Of a stretch of DNA of 64,000 nucleotides, positions 45,450 to 57,031 are shown in pieces. The stretch lies in the NCBI GenBank assembly GCA_026936325.1, contig JAPTHN010000003.1:104203360-104267359 (forward strand), written 5' to 3'. The position numbers and the translations under genes were made by a program. Each line of letters opens with the position of its first letter. Positions within the stretch are counted from its first letter, which is position 1. Origin of the DNA: Platynereis dumerilii (lineage: Eukaryota; Annelida; Polychaeta; Phyllodocida; Nereididae). The notes below the pieces were generated by a model. That model saw only the letters and a program-made list of their open reading frames with translations. It was not told the origin of the DNA and ran no database searches.

Positions 45450-46034
45450 GAATACAGGTCAACTAGTAACCATGCCAAGTGGTAACCAAACCAACTCGTA
45501 ACCAATTTTGATTTTTCCGAACCAGGTAGTAACCATGGCATTTAGTAATCAATAGGCCATGGCCAAGTAGTAACCAAAAAAAGAAAGTTGTATACCAACT
45601 CGTAACCAGTGACTCTTGCCAACTGGTAACCAGGGAAAATCAGAATTTACCAACTCGCAACCAAATTATAATTACCAGTATTTCAGCTAGTTTAGCATTG
45701 TAATTCTAAATATATAGAAATATAAAATTTATATTTGGATAATATATCTCTGAATAAACACGTATTATTATTTGTTTATAAAATTTACAGAGATTTCTTG
45801 TGTTAAAGTCTTATTTAGTTTTGGTTATGACTTGGTAGTTGGCAAGAATTTGGTGGTTACCAGTTGGTATGGTCATGAAATTAGTTCAAATGCATGGTTA
45901 CGACTTGGTTACCCACAAAAAAAGGATGGTTACCAGTTGGTAGGGTTTTTGGTTACCAGTTGGTTGGTTACTAGTTGGTTGGTTACCAGTTGGTTTGGTT
46001 ACCAGTTGGCATGGTTACTAGTTGACTTGATACC
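45450..46034. mobile_element. 585-bp MITE, G/H copy
   Basis: This is the duplicate of 12058-12642 with the same ATACTTCTT repeats (45441-45449 and 46035-46043). It was carried along by duplication of the unit, not by an independent insertion. Confidence 0.8.
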
Positions 46035-46363
46035 ATACTTCTTCATGCATGCTACACATCAGTGTATTTATTTTTCCTGGCAAGATATTGGTAAAACATA
46101 AAAGTTTACCAGAAGAAATAATTATCATTCCTGTTGAGAACCCTCCATTGTGGACCACATACAATGACATGTTCATGAGAAGAGGCAAATAAAGATATAT
46201 GTTCTGTTAATTACTGTATCAAAACATGCCCATGTTCTGGCCTCTGGTCATGAACCCATACCAGATTGTTCTTAGCACTTACTTGAGCATCAGGTTTCAT
46301 GAAAGAAGATGTAAATGTTTGCTTTATCTCGTAAAGGATATTTCATTTAATAGTGGGTATCAA

Positions 46364-46880
46364 ACAGGCTACAGCAGCCAGCTTCAGTTGCAAGCGTGAG
46401 CAAGCAGGCTACAACATTTCACTGCCGGTGCTCAGCAGCTGTATTTCACGTCCTCGCTCACATGAATTTCTGAGGCAGACCAGCTCAGTCTTGCTGTGTT
46501 CTGCTGAGCGTGGACCTGACAGGCAACAGTGCGAACCTGAAAGGCAGCAGTCCCACTCTGCCCTACAAAGGTAAAGTACAGTAACTGACACTCTGTACTT
46601 GACCTTTGTAGCCCCTACAGCTGAGAATTGAATTATAAAATTCCTAACTTTATTATGAAAATGTTGAGGACTACCTAAGGTTCAAGGGTTACTTTTGAAT
46701 TTTTAAAATTTTTGGTTCCCACCTTTACGGTAGGGATGTACAATGATAAAGTACAGCAAAGGCAGTTACTGTACTTTACTTTTGTTGGGCAGCACTGCCT
46801 CCATTGCCAATTCGACTTGAATTTCGTCAGTCTGAAGCCTCGCTCGCACACCTGCTTGTACAGCAGACTGTGTTCAGTAA
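46364..46880. mobile_element. 517-bp inverted-repeat insertion, G/H copy
   Basis: This is the duplicate of about 12972-13488, including the 19-bp-stem hairpin (46563-46611). Confidence 0.6.
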
Positions 46881-47520
46881 GGGTTTCAACTACAATAAAC
46901 ACGAAGCCAGAATTTTTAATTGCTATAGACCATACTTCTACCTTGACTATGAACCTAAATGAATTGAGACTTAGAAAAATAAACTGACTTGAATCACGAA
47001 AGAGACTTTGTCCTGCTTCTCATTGATTTCAAATTGTAAATTTTGGCTGGACAGCACATACTATGAACCAAAGCTTTTACTTATAATATTAGTGCAATGT
47101 TTTGACATCTTTGTTTTCATGGTCTGTGGATAGAGAAATACGCATGTATGTTTAAATTTCTTGTAAATGCCTGGACAGCCTGTGGGCGAAATAAAGTCAA
47201 TCCCAAATCCAATTAGTGCCGGTACTCACAGTCATCCATTATTATAAGTCAGTGCCCATTCTCACATCTACGAAAAGTTGTTACAATACATGTTTATATA
47301 GGGTGATAATAAATTTGCACAGACAGTACCCACTTGTCAAATTTGATGGAATGACCCTCTAATTGCATGATAAATTTTGTATAAAAGGCGAAATTGAAGG
47401 ATGTGATCATCAGCTTCACTTCTGACCAAGCAAGTAAGTATCAGTCATCATCTCTTTTACAATAATGTGTAGGTTTGTTGCTATCAAAAACTGTTTGTTT
47501 TCTCTCATTTTGTCTGCAGG

Positions 47521-48403
47521 ATGAAAAGCCAACTGTTTCTCGTTGCCCTCGTCTGCCTTGTGGGCCTGGCCCTCAGCGATGACACCCTCCTGGAGAAAAG
47601 AGCTGCTCTGGTATTGCTTTTTAAAATCCATTTCAAATAGTGACGACTGTCTGACAAAGAGTACTGCTCTCATATTGAAAGTCATAACAACAGTATTTAT
47701 TCGTGGTATGCTATTTGAACCTATCGTACCAATGCATCAATTCATCATTCTGTGTCCTCTTTTCCAGATGAATGAAATCGCTGAAGAGGAACACGAGGTG
47801 AACTTCCATCTTTTACTCTAATGATTGTAATTTTGATTTTAATTTATTTCATTCAGAAACTGACAGTGTAACAAAACTAATATTAAGCATATTATGTCAC
47901 AGTATACTGTACAGTGACTGTTCTTCATAATTACCAATTTACTCTCCAGGCGAAACGTGGTATGGATCTTCTCCAGAGAGTGACCAAGGACCTCAATGAG
48001 GAAGAACGTGGTACGTTCTGTTTGATGATATTTTCGCAAGCCTTTTACTAAAACATTTTTGCCTGCAGATATATTTCGAATATGCCTCTTTTTCTAAACT
48101 TACTGATCATCAAGTCTTTCTTTTCAGATGTTTTGGATAACTTTGTTTCTGGAGACCATGAAGTTACCAGACGTCTCTTTGAGGGTAAAGAAATAGGTGA
48201 GGGTGCATGACTTTTCTGGTTGAAATTTTGATCAAATTTTATCCTTTGGTATTTTCCTTTGTTATCTTAAACATTTATTTGCAGAGAAGCGTGACTGTGA
48301 CTGTGGTGACAAGTGCAGATGTTCCGGTAAATGCTGCAGATGTCGTTGCAGGAAAAGGCTGGCTTCAAAGTGCTACAAAAGACTCATCTGCTTTGGCAAA
48401 TAA
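47521..48403 (+). CDS. Copy H: 10-Cys peptide precursor, near-identical to copy D
   Basis: Coding exons are 47521-47610, 47768-47797, 47950-48010, 48128-48196 and 48285-48403; AATAAA is at 48433-48438. The predicted 122-residue protein equals that of copy D. The few differences seen lie in introns, for example in the intron before exon 5 near 48040-48056. Confidence 0.9.
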
Positions 48404-48438
48404 ATCAAGCATTGTGATTCTGATGATGATTGAATAAA

Positions 48439-48943
48439 GCATTGAGCATGACTTAGTTTTTATGGTTTCTGTGAAGATAAAGACTGGTGTAGCACATATC
48501 TATATTTCTACACATACATAACATGAAGGTAATCGTGTTGTCAAAGAAAGACAAAGGGACAAATAGATGAGACTCCTGCAATCACTCAGAATGGATAAGG
48601 TGTTTGAAGGTTTTCACATCTCTTTAGAAGAAAAATTAAAGCATTGAGCATGACTTAGTTATTTGTGTGTTCTGCGATGGTCAAACATTCTCAAATCACT
48701 CATACAGTGTGTAAGACTTTAAGTACAAACATAACAAGCAGCTCCTCACATTAATAAATAAAATACAATTGAGAATTTTACAATTATGGTTCCAGTAACA
48801 TCGCTCTCCAGCCCTGGGAAGTCTTAGCTGTCATACCTCTGGAAAAGATGTTTTCAAACTTATACAAAAATTAAATAAAACATCACTCACTCACTCACTG
48901 ATTACAGATTACATTTTAAAAAACGCACATTTATTCAAAGGTG
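48439..48943. other. 3' flank of copy H
   Basis: This is common non-coding flank; no gene is seen. Confidence 0.6.
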
Positions 48944-49757
48944 TCATCACTTTCCAGCTTCTGGGTAGAACATCATCACTTTCCAGCTTCTGGGTAGAAC
49001 ATCATCACTTTCCAGCTTCTGGGTAGAACATCATCACTTTCCAGCTTCTGGGTAGAACATCATCACTTTCCAGCTTCTGGGTAGAACATCATCACTTTCC
49101 AGCTTCTGGGTAGAACATCATCACTTTTCAGCTTCTGGGTAGAACATCATCACTTTCCAGCTTCTGGGTAGAACATCATCACTTTTCAGCTTCTGGGTAG
49201 AACATCATCACTTTCCAGCTTCTGGGTAGAACATCATCACTTTTCAGCTTCTGGGTAGAACATCATCACTTTTCAGCTTCTGGGTAGAACATCATCACTT
49301 TCCAGCTTCTGGGTAGAACATCATCACTTTTCAGCTTCTGGGTAGAACATCATCACTTTTCAGCTTCTGGGTAGAACATCATCACTTTTCAGCTTCTGGG
49401 TAGAACATCATCACTTTTCAGCTTCTGGGTAGAACATCATCACTTTTCAGCTTCTGGGTAGAACATCATCACTTTTCAGCTTCTGGGTAGAACATCATCA
49501 CTTTTCGGCTTCTGGGTAGAACATCATCACTTTTCAGCTTCTGGGTAGAACATCATCACTTTTCAGCTTCTGGGTAGAACATCATCACTTTTCAGCTTCT
49601 GGGTAGAACATCATCACTTTTCAGCTTCTGGGTAGAACATCATCACTTTTCAGCTTCTGGGTAGAACATCATCACTTTTCAGCTTCTGGGTAGAACATCA
49701 TCACTTTTCGGCTTCTGGGTAGAACATCATCACTTTTCAGCTTCTGGGTAGAACATA
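48944..49757. repeat. 29-bp minisatellite, about 28 copies
   Basis: This has the same unit as 15552-16453, but the order of the CC and TC variants differs. The right half is almost wholly the CACTTTTCAG type, with two copies reading CGGCTTC. Array length and variant order have thus changed since the otherwise near-perfect duplication. Confidence 0.95.
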
Positions 49758-49916
49758 ATGTAACTTGCCAAATTTGCGTGATGCTTCTAAACTAAAAATC
49801 CTGAATGTTTGAGGTGAATCCATGTATTTTCCACAGATCGAGACAAGCTTCTGTCATGTCCCACCATGTCTAATTTGAAAGTTGCAAAGTTAAACGAGCA
49901 TGAGGGGAGCACGCTA

Positions 49917-50311
49917 GCAATTGTGCAGTGTACGAATTACGTACGTAACTGCTACGCGCGAAACTCACAAAAGAGAGCCGATCCGTAGTACGTACGTACA
50001 TTTTTCGTACAAATTTATAAAAATTTCACACAGGTATTTTTCAGTTACTTTGGCCATTTTAGTGCAATGTGGTTATCACAAATGGTTTAAGTTTAGACCT
50101 TACAATGGCCTATCTGAAAAATAACAAGCAAAAAAATCAAGTCAAAGCCCCCAAAACCAACTTAACACGTATAAAATCCATACGAAAATGTACGTATGTT
50201 TTACGTACGTAAATATTCTTACGTATTTCATATGTGAAAACAACCAATTTACGTACGAGAAATGCAAGAAAGAGCTTCCTACGTTTTACATATGATGCAA
50301 AATTGGCCATG
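49917..50311. mobile_element. 395-bp TA-flanked MITE, unit H copy
   Basis: This is the duplicate of 16612-17006, differing at a few positions such as a run near 50228 (ATTTCATATGTG against ATTTTTTATGTG). Confidence 0.65.
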
Positions 50312-52151
50312 TAGGGAACCAACCATACATGTTTCATGATTTCAAATGGTCAACAAAGATGTCCAACGAGATTTAAACTGAGAAGTTTGTCGATGAGGAC
50401 AATTTTCAATACGATGGAAAATGATGTGACAAACAAATGTGATAAACACCGCCTTGGAACAAAAGTATACCATAAACTCACAAAATGCAGCAAGAATGGA
50501 CCATACGACCATACGACAATAAGAACCATTTTCACTTTTTGACTTGAAGTGAAATTATTTTTGGGACAATTTTCATTGATTGTGAATTTGATTTTTGAAC
50601 ATTTTGCATTAAAAGTGGCCTAATAAAGCCATTTCAATTTTTTGTCTTTATCAAACCTTCTAGACTATCAAAAAGGATGTCAACTGCGACCCTACAAAGT
50701 TACATAAAAATACCTTCATTACAAGTTAGATTTTAAGCTGTTTAAAAATGTGCCGGTGTCGCATATTATGTAGGGTGAAGAACCCTGTAAATATGGTCAC
50801 AAAAATGATGAGAAAAACAGAAAAGACAGATAATGATTGGTTTTCACACTGAATGATACAATGCAATCGTACTAATGAAGAGTGTAACAGAGTAGACAGA
50901 TTTTTGGGGCACCGTTTGCAGAGGGCGTAGACTTGAAACTGTGCTGTTAGCTGTAATGTATTTAAAATCAGAAGATACAGTTCAGATACTATTTAAAGAA
51001 AATATTCATCACATTACTCTGAATCTGGAGATAGCAATGAGATATTTCAAGCCAATTGGCTATCATCAGTTCAGTGGAGGACCACCTGTCCACCGCAGAT
51101 TGTAGGACGTCCTTAAAATGCAGGACTGTTCTTCAAACTCAAAAGATGGATGGCTTTTGTTCTCTAGGACTCTATGATAAGTGAAATTGTAGTGTCTCAC
51201 AATATTTCACTTTTCTCTTCACCCATACACTCAATAATAGACTGTCTAAACTTTAATTGAGATAGAAACAGCTGTATGGTTTGAGGTTTTTCCTCCAATT
51301 TAAGGCGATTTTCAAGTGGGGACATTGTCGGAGCCTGTCAGAAAAAATTCTAACAGAAAAGTTATTTTAAGAGAATCGATTAAGTTGCAATCCTACCTTC
51401 ATCTAAATATCATGCTTTGAGAAAGTCATGTTTGCCATAATTAATTTAAAAGATAGGTTTCAAAGATAACTAGTCTTAGGAAGAAATATGAGACAAACAG
51501 AAGTCCGTCAAAAGAAGTATAGTCATCCTTGGATTGTACTAATTTCATCAAAACTTATTAAATTGTTTATTTTTGAGAATCCTTCAAATTAAGTACACAA
51601 TTACTTTCTGTCAGAAATCAGAAAAATATTATGATGCATACATGGAATTGAACTTATTGCTTTCCAGAGTAATTATTACATTCCAACCTTACTGTTTAAA
51701 AAGTTTTATGGCTGGCTTGCCACTTATATCGCCACAGTTAGACGAGATGTATGAGTATGTTTCAGAACTCTTGTCCTCCTTGACTAGTTATTTGCGAAGT
51801 GGGCGATATCATCCTGACCATACGGTCATAGATTGCCCTGATGTTTAATTTTTCTTCTTTAGAGCTGTGGATCGACCTGTGAACATTTAATTCATTCAGT
51901 GAGCCCCGGATTTTCTTCTTAAGAGATGTGAAAATCAACAAACACCAACTCCAATCTGAGTGATTGTATCAGTTCCCTCTTATAAATCTTTCTTTGGCAA
52001 TATCCATGTTATGTTAAATTGTTTATAGACTAGTAATAAGTGCCTCTCCATATATATATGTGCACTACAAGTTTTTACCGTCATAGAAAACATACAAAAA
52101 ATTCATGCTCAATGCTTTATTCAATCATCATCAGAACACACAACATTTGAT
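50312..52151. other. Common inter-pair flank before copy I
   Basis: This is non-coding array flank. Position about 50831 is the empty site of the 9.56-kb insertion, and a single 41-bp motif lies at about 50855-50893. No gene is seen. Confidence 0.6.
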
Positions 52152-53226
52152 TTATTTGCCAAAGCAGATGAGTCTTTTGTAGCACTTTGAAGCCAGCCTT
52201 TTCCTGCAACGACATCTGCAGCATTTACCGGAACATCTGCACTTGTCACCACAGTCACAGTCACGCTTCTCTGCAAATGAAATGTCTCGGATAAAAAAGG
52301 AAAATACCAAAGGAAAAATTTGATCAAAGTTTCAGCCAGAAAAGGATTTGCACCCTCACCTATTTCTTTACCCTCAAAGAGACGTCTTGTAACTTGATGG
52401 TCTCCAGAAACAAAGTCGTCCAAAACATCTGGAAAGAAAGATTTGATGATTTAGAAAAAGGCGTATTATATGACAACTGACAGAACACTGATTAATAAAG
52501 GCATGAAAAACATCCTGGTTAGGATTCAATCTGACATAAGGCAATCTCCAAGGTAATTTTCAGATCAGGTAAACGTACCACGTTCTTCTTCATTGAGGTC
52601 CTTGGCCACTCTCTGGAGAACAGCCATACCACGTTTCACCTGGAGAGCACAGTAATGATTATGAAGTACAGTCAATGTATTATAATTCAAGTTACAGATT
52701 TGTTTAGTTTCACAGTCAATTTGGCATGATACAACTAACCAAAATATAAATTATAATTATTAAAATACAAGAAGGAAATTCACCTCGTTTTCTTCTTCAG
52801 CGATTTCATTCATCTGGAAATAGAGACACTGAATGATGAATTGATTTGTTACCACAGACTTTGTGAATACCAAAGGTTTACCATTTATAAGGCTTATATG
52901 AATTGTATTGTGAGAGCACTTCTGTTGTCTTGGCAGTCATCATCATTACTGAAACCTCCAAGAACACTTCACTCACTACTGTGCGATTTCAGGTAAAATG
53001 TCTGACTGTATTGTGTAACTTTTCCTTTGTACCAAAGCAGGAAAATCTGATGAGTAATAGATCTCAATTATTCATCTACTAGCGAATTTGTACTGTGTGA
53101 TATCAAACTGCATTTATGGATTTAAAAGAAAAATACCAGAGCAGCTCTTTTCTCCAGGAGGCTGTCATCGCTGCGGGCCAGGCCCACAAGGCAGACGAGG
53201 GCAGCGAGAAACAGTTGGCTTTTCAT
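52152..53226 (-). CDS. Copy I: 10-Cys peptide precursor
   Basis: Coding exons in transcript order are 53226-53137, 52813-52784, 52639-52579, 52428-52360 and 52270-52152, giving 122 residues. The signal peptide is MKSQLFLAALVCLVGLARS: an Arg replaces Leu just before the predicted cleavage site, which could lower secretion efficiency. The pro-region has DDSLLEKR, MNEIAEEENE, GMAVLQRV and DDFVSGDHQVTRR. The C-terminal peptide is the common form. The TATA box reads TATAAAAA (53367-53374) instead of TATAAAAG. Confidence 0.87.
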
Positions 53227-54055
53227 CCTGCAACAAAATTAAAGAAAACTGATCTTTTGACTGATTAGAGAATTACAAAACACCAAACAATCATCAAAGC
53301 AATGATAATGATTCTTACTTGATTTGTCAGAAGTGAAGCTGATGATCACATCCTTCAAATTTCGCCTTTTTATACCAAATTTTCTATGCAATTAGCGGGT
53401 CATTCCATCAAATTTGACAAGTGGGCAAACGTATATAAATTTAATAGGCTGACATTATTTGCATGTTTTGCAATAACTGTCGGCGGAAGTGTGAACAGGA
53501 ACTGATTTTCAATAAAGTGATGAGTAAGAGTTAATGAACTAAGTAAGAGCTGAGTTAACAAACTAAGTAGGTCTGTGGATTGATTTTCATTTCATATACG
53601 GATCATATTGACTTTTGGCAAAGCGATAATCATTTTCAACTTTCTTCACTGATCTGTCCATCTATACTTCATCATGCATGCTATGCATCAGTGTTACATT
53701 TTCTTGGCAAGATATCGGTAAAACATAACTGTTAACTGAAAGAAATTAATCCTGTTGTGAACCCTCCATTGTGGACCACCCATGATCACGTGTTCATGAG
53801 AAGAGGCAAATAAAGATTTGTTCTCTCATTTACTATCATGTCAAAATACTGTATGTGCATGTTTTGGCATTTGATTGTGAACTTATGAGTCTTTACCAGA
53901 TTGTTCATTGCCTTTACCTGGTTGTCAGATTTCTAGACTTAAGAGGCAAATTTTGGCTTTATCTTGCGAAGGATATTTCATTTAATACTGGGTTTCAAAT
54001 AAAATAAACACTAAGCTAGAATTTAAAATTGCAGATCAGTCCCTTACCATGACTA

Positions 54056-54560
54056 TAGTCAAGTCATTTTTTTCTGGCAGTAAGTTTTTGGCTGATAATT
54101 AAAAACATACCTTACTCTTGACAAAAATAATTGTCTCCTCCTGTTCCTGACACCTTGACCAAACAGTTTCAGAAACATTAGGAAGTATTGGCATGTTGCA
54201 GCTATAGTTTTGAGGTAATCCCATTGGAATAACATTGCTGTCAACACAGCTCAAGAAGCCATTTTCTTCTATTGCTGCTGTTGTGACGTCACCATTGTTT
54301 CAGTGATGTCATAGAGCCAACAATGCTGATGACGTCACAACAGAAGGCTAAAAATAGCTCAAAATGTGCTGAAGAGCAGCAGCAATTTAGCATTGTAAGT
54401 GCCTGCATGATGGAGCTGGGGGATCATAGGACATCAATTTATCCAAATCATGCTTGGTCATGGGATGATCACCCTAATAAGCCAAAAATTTAATCTCAGA
54501 CTTAATCATGGATTGTTTCACTGGCTAAAAACTTACTGCCAAAATAAAATGTCTTGACTT
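54056..54560. mobile_element. 505-bp TA-flanked MITE with CRE palindromes
   Basis: TA occurs at 54054-54055 and 54561-54562; the E/F spacer shows the empty site (CATGACTAGGAAC). The inverted ends share AGTCAAG and GGCAGTAAGTTTTT. In its centre an imperfect hairpin (about 54280-54341) carries two perfect TGACGTCA sites (54284-54291 and 54330-54337) and a TGATGTCA between them (54304-54311). There is no ORF. Confidence 0.75.
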
Positions 54561-54612
54561 TAGGAACTAAAATGAATTAAGACATAGAACAATAAACTGA
54601 CTGGAATCAGGA

Positions 54613-55033
54613 AAGATACTTTGACCTGCTTTCAAATTGTAAATGTTGGCCGGACAGCACATAATATGAACTGGCGCTTTTACTCATAATATTAGTGTAC
54701 TGTTTTGATATCTTTGTTTTCATGGTCTGTGGAAAGAGAAATGTGCGTGTCTGTTTAAATTTCTTGTAAATGCCTGGACAGCCTGTGGGCGAAATAAAAT
54801 CAATCCCAAATCCAATTAGTGTAAAGATACTTTGACCTGCTTTCAAATTGTAAATTTCGGCCGGACAGCACATAATATGAACTGGCGCTTTTACTTATAA
54901 TATTAGTGTACTGTTTTGATATCTTTGTTTTCATGGTCTGTGGATAGAGAAATGTGCGTGTCTGTTTAAATTTCTTGTAAATGCCTGGACAGCCTGTGGG
55001 CGAAATAAAATCAATCCCAAATCCAATTAGTGC
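54613..55033. repeat. Tandem duplication of a 211-bp promoter-distal segment
   Basis: Two copies run from AAAGATACTTTGACCTGC to AAATCCAATTAGTG, the second beginning at about 54823. The segment is single in all other spacers (for example 13607-13830). Confidence 0.85.
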
Positions 55034-55334
55034 CGGTACTCAGAGTCATCCATTATCATAAGTCAGTGCCCATTCTCAGATCTACAAAGAGTTATTACAA
55101 AACATGTTTATATTGGGTGATAACTAATTTGCACAGACAGTACCCACTTGTCAAATTTGATGGAATGACCCTCTAATTGCATGATAAATTTAGTATAAAA
55201 GGCGAAATTGAAGGATGTGATCATCAGCTTCACTTCTGACCAAGCAAGTAAGTATCAGTAGTCATCTCTTTTACAATAACGTGTAGGTTTGTTGCTATCA
55301 AAAACTGTTTGTTTTCTCTCATTTTGTCTGCAGG

Positions 55335-56215
55335 ATGAATAGCCAACTGTGTCTCGTTGCCCTCGTCAGCCTTGTGGGCCTGGCCCTCAGTGATGACAGC
55401 TTTCTGGAGAAAAGAGCTGCTCTGGTATTTTTCTTTCAATCCATTTCAGTAGTGATGACTGTCTGACAAAGAGGACAGCTCTCATATTGAAAGTCATAAC
55501 AACAGTATTTATTTGTGGTATTTCTAGAACCTATAGTAGCAATACATCAATTCATGATTCTGTGTCCTCTTTTCCAGATGAACGAAATAGCTGAAGAGGA
55601 AAACGAGGTGAACTTCCATCTTTTATTCTAATGATTGTGATTTTGATTTTAATTTATTTCATTCAGCAAAACTGACAGTGTAACAAAACTAATATTAAGC
55701 ATATTATGTCACAGTATACTGTACAGTGACTGTTCTTCATAATTACCAATTTACTCTCCAGGCGAAACGTGGTATGGATCTTCTCCAGAGAGTGACCAAG
55801 GACCTCAATGAGGAAGAACGTGGTACATTCTGTTTGATGATATTTTCGCATGCCTTTTACAAAAAAATTTTTGCCTGCAGATATATTTCGAATATGCCTC
55901 TTTTTCTAAACTTACTGATCATCAAGTCTTTCTTTTCAGATGTTTTGGATAACTTTGTTTCTGGAGACCATGAAGTTACCAGACGTCTCTTTGAGGGTAA
56001 AGAAATAGGTGAGGGTGCATGACTTTTCTGGTTGAAATTTTGATCAAATTTTATCCTTTGGTATTTTCCTTTGTTATCTTAAACATTTATTTGCAGAGAA
56101 GCGTGACTGTGACTGTGGTGACAAGTGCAGATGTTCCGGTAAATGCTGCAGATGTCGTTGCAGGAAAAGGCTGGCTTCAAAGTGCTACAAAAGACTCATC
56201 TGCTTTGGCAAATAA
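55335..56215 (+). CDS. Copy J: 10-Cys peptide precursor
   Basis: Coding exons are 55335-55424, 55578-55607, 55762-55822, 55940-56008 and 56097-56215, giving 122 residues; AATAAA is at 56245-56250. The signal peptide MNSQLCLVALVSLVGLALS is the most divergent in the array: Asn for the basic Lys at position 2, an extra Cys at 6 and loss of the usual Cys at 12. From exon 4 on it matches D and H. Confidence 0.88.
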
Positions 56216-56250
56216 ATCAAGCATTGTGATTTTGATGATGATTGAATAAA

Positions 56251-56754
56251 GCATTGAGCATGACTTAGTTTTTATGGTTTCTGTGAAGATAAAGACTGGT
56301 GTAGCACATATCTATATTTCTACACATACATAACACGAAGGTTATCATGTTGTCAAAGAAAGACAAAGAGACAAATAGATGAGACTCCTGCAATCACTCA
56401 GAATGGATAAGGTGTTTGTAGGTTTTCACATCTCTTTAGAAGAAAAATTAAAGCATTGAGCATGACTTAGTTATTTGTGTGTTCTGCGCTGGTCAAACAT
56501 TCTCAAATCACTCATACAGTGTGTAAGACTTTAAGTACAAACATAACAAGCAGCTCCTCACATTAATAAATAAAATACAATTGAGAATTTTACAATTATG
56601 GTTCCAGTAACACCGCTCTCCAGCCCTGGGAAGTCTTAGCTGTCATACCTCTGGAAAAGATGTTTTCAAACTTATACAAAAATTAAATAAAACATCACTC
56701 ACTCAGTCACTGATTACAGATTACATTTGAAAAACGCACATCTATTCAAAGGTG
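56251..56754. other. 3' flank of copy J
   Basis: This is common non-coding flank; no gene is seen. Confidence 0.6.
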
Positions 56755-56871
56755 TCATCACTTTTCAGCTTCTGGGTAGAACATCATCACTTTTCAGCTT
56801 CTGGGTAGAACATCATCACTTTTCAGCTTCTGGGTAGAACATCATCACTTTTCAGCTTCTGGGTAGAACAT
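56755..56871. repeat. 29-bp minisatellite, four copies
   Basis: There are four tandem copies, all of the CACTTTTCAG type, an early or contracted stage compared with the long arrays after D and H. Confidence 0.95.
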
Positions 56872-57031
56872 AATGTAACTTGCCAAATTTGCGTTATACT
56901 TCTAAACTAAAAATCCTGAATGTTTGAGGTGAATCCATGTATTTTCCACAGATCGAGACAAGCTTCTGTCATGTCCCACCATATCTAATTTGAAAGTTGC
57001 AAAGTTAAACAAGCATGAGGGGAGCACGCTA

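Larger units (their letters stand above)
45195..47387. promoter_or_regulatory. Divergent promoter spacer, pair G/H
   Basis: TATA boxes are at 45195-45202 and 47380-47387; the 37-bp elements are at 45214-45250 and 47332-47368. The 585-bp and 517-bp insertions of the C/D spacer are both present at the same offset. In H the core reads TCAAATTTGA, whereas D has TCAAATATGA. Confidence 0.7.
53367..55201. promoter_or_regulatory. Divergent promoter spacer, pair I/J
   Basis: The spacer lies between TATA boxes 53367-53374 and 55194-55201, with 37-bp elements at 53386-53422 and 55146-55182. It is lengthened by a 505-bp MITE (54056-54560) and a tandem duplication of about 211 bp (54613-55033), neither found in the other spacers. 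Confidence 0.65.
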
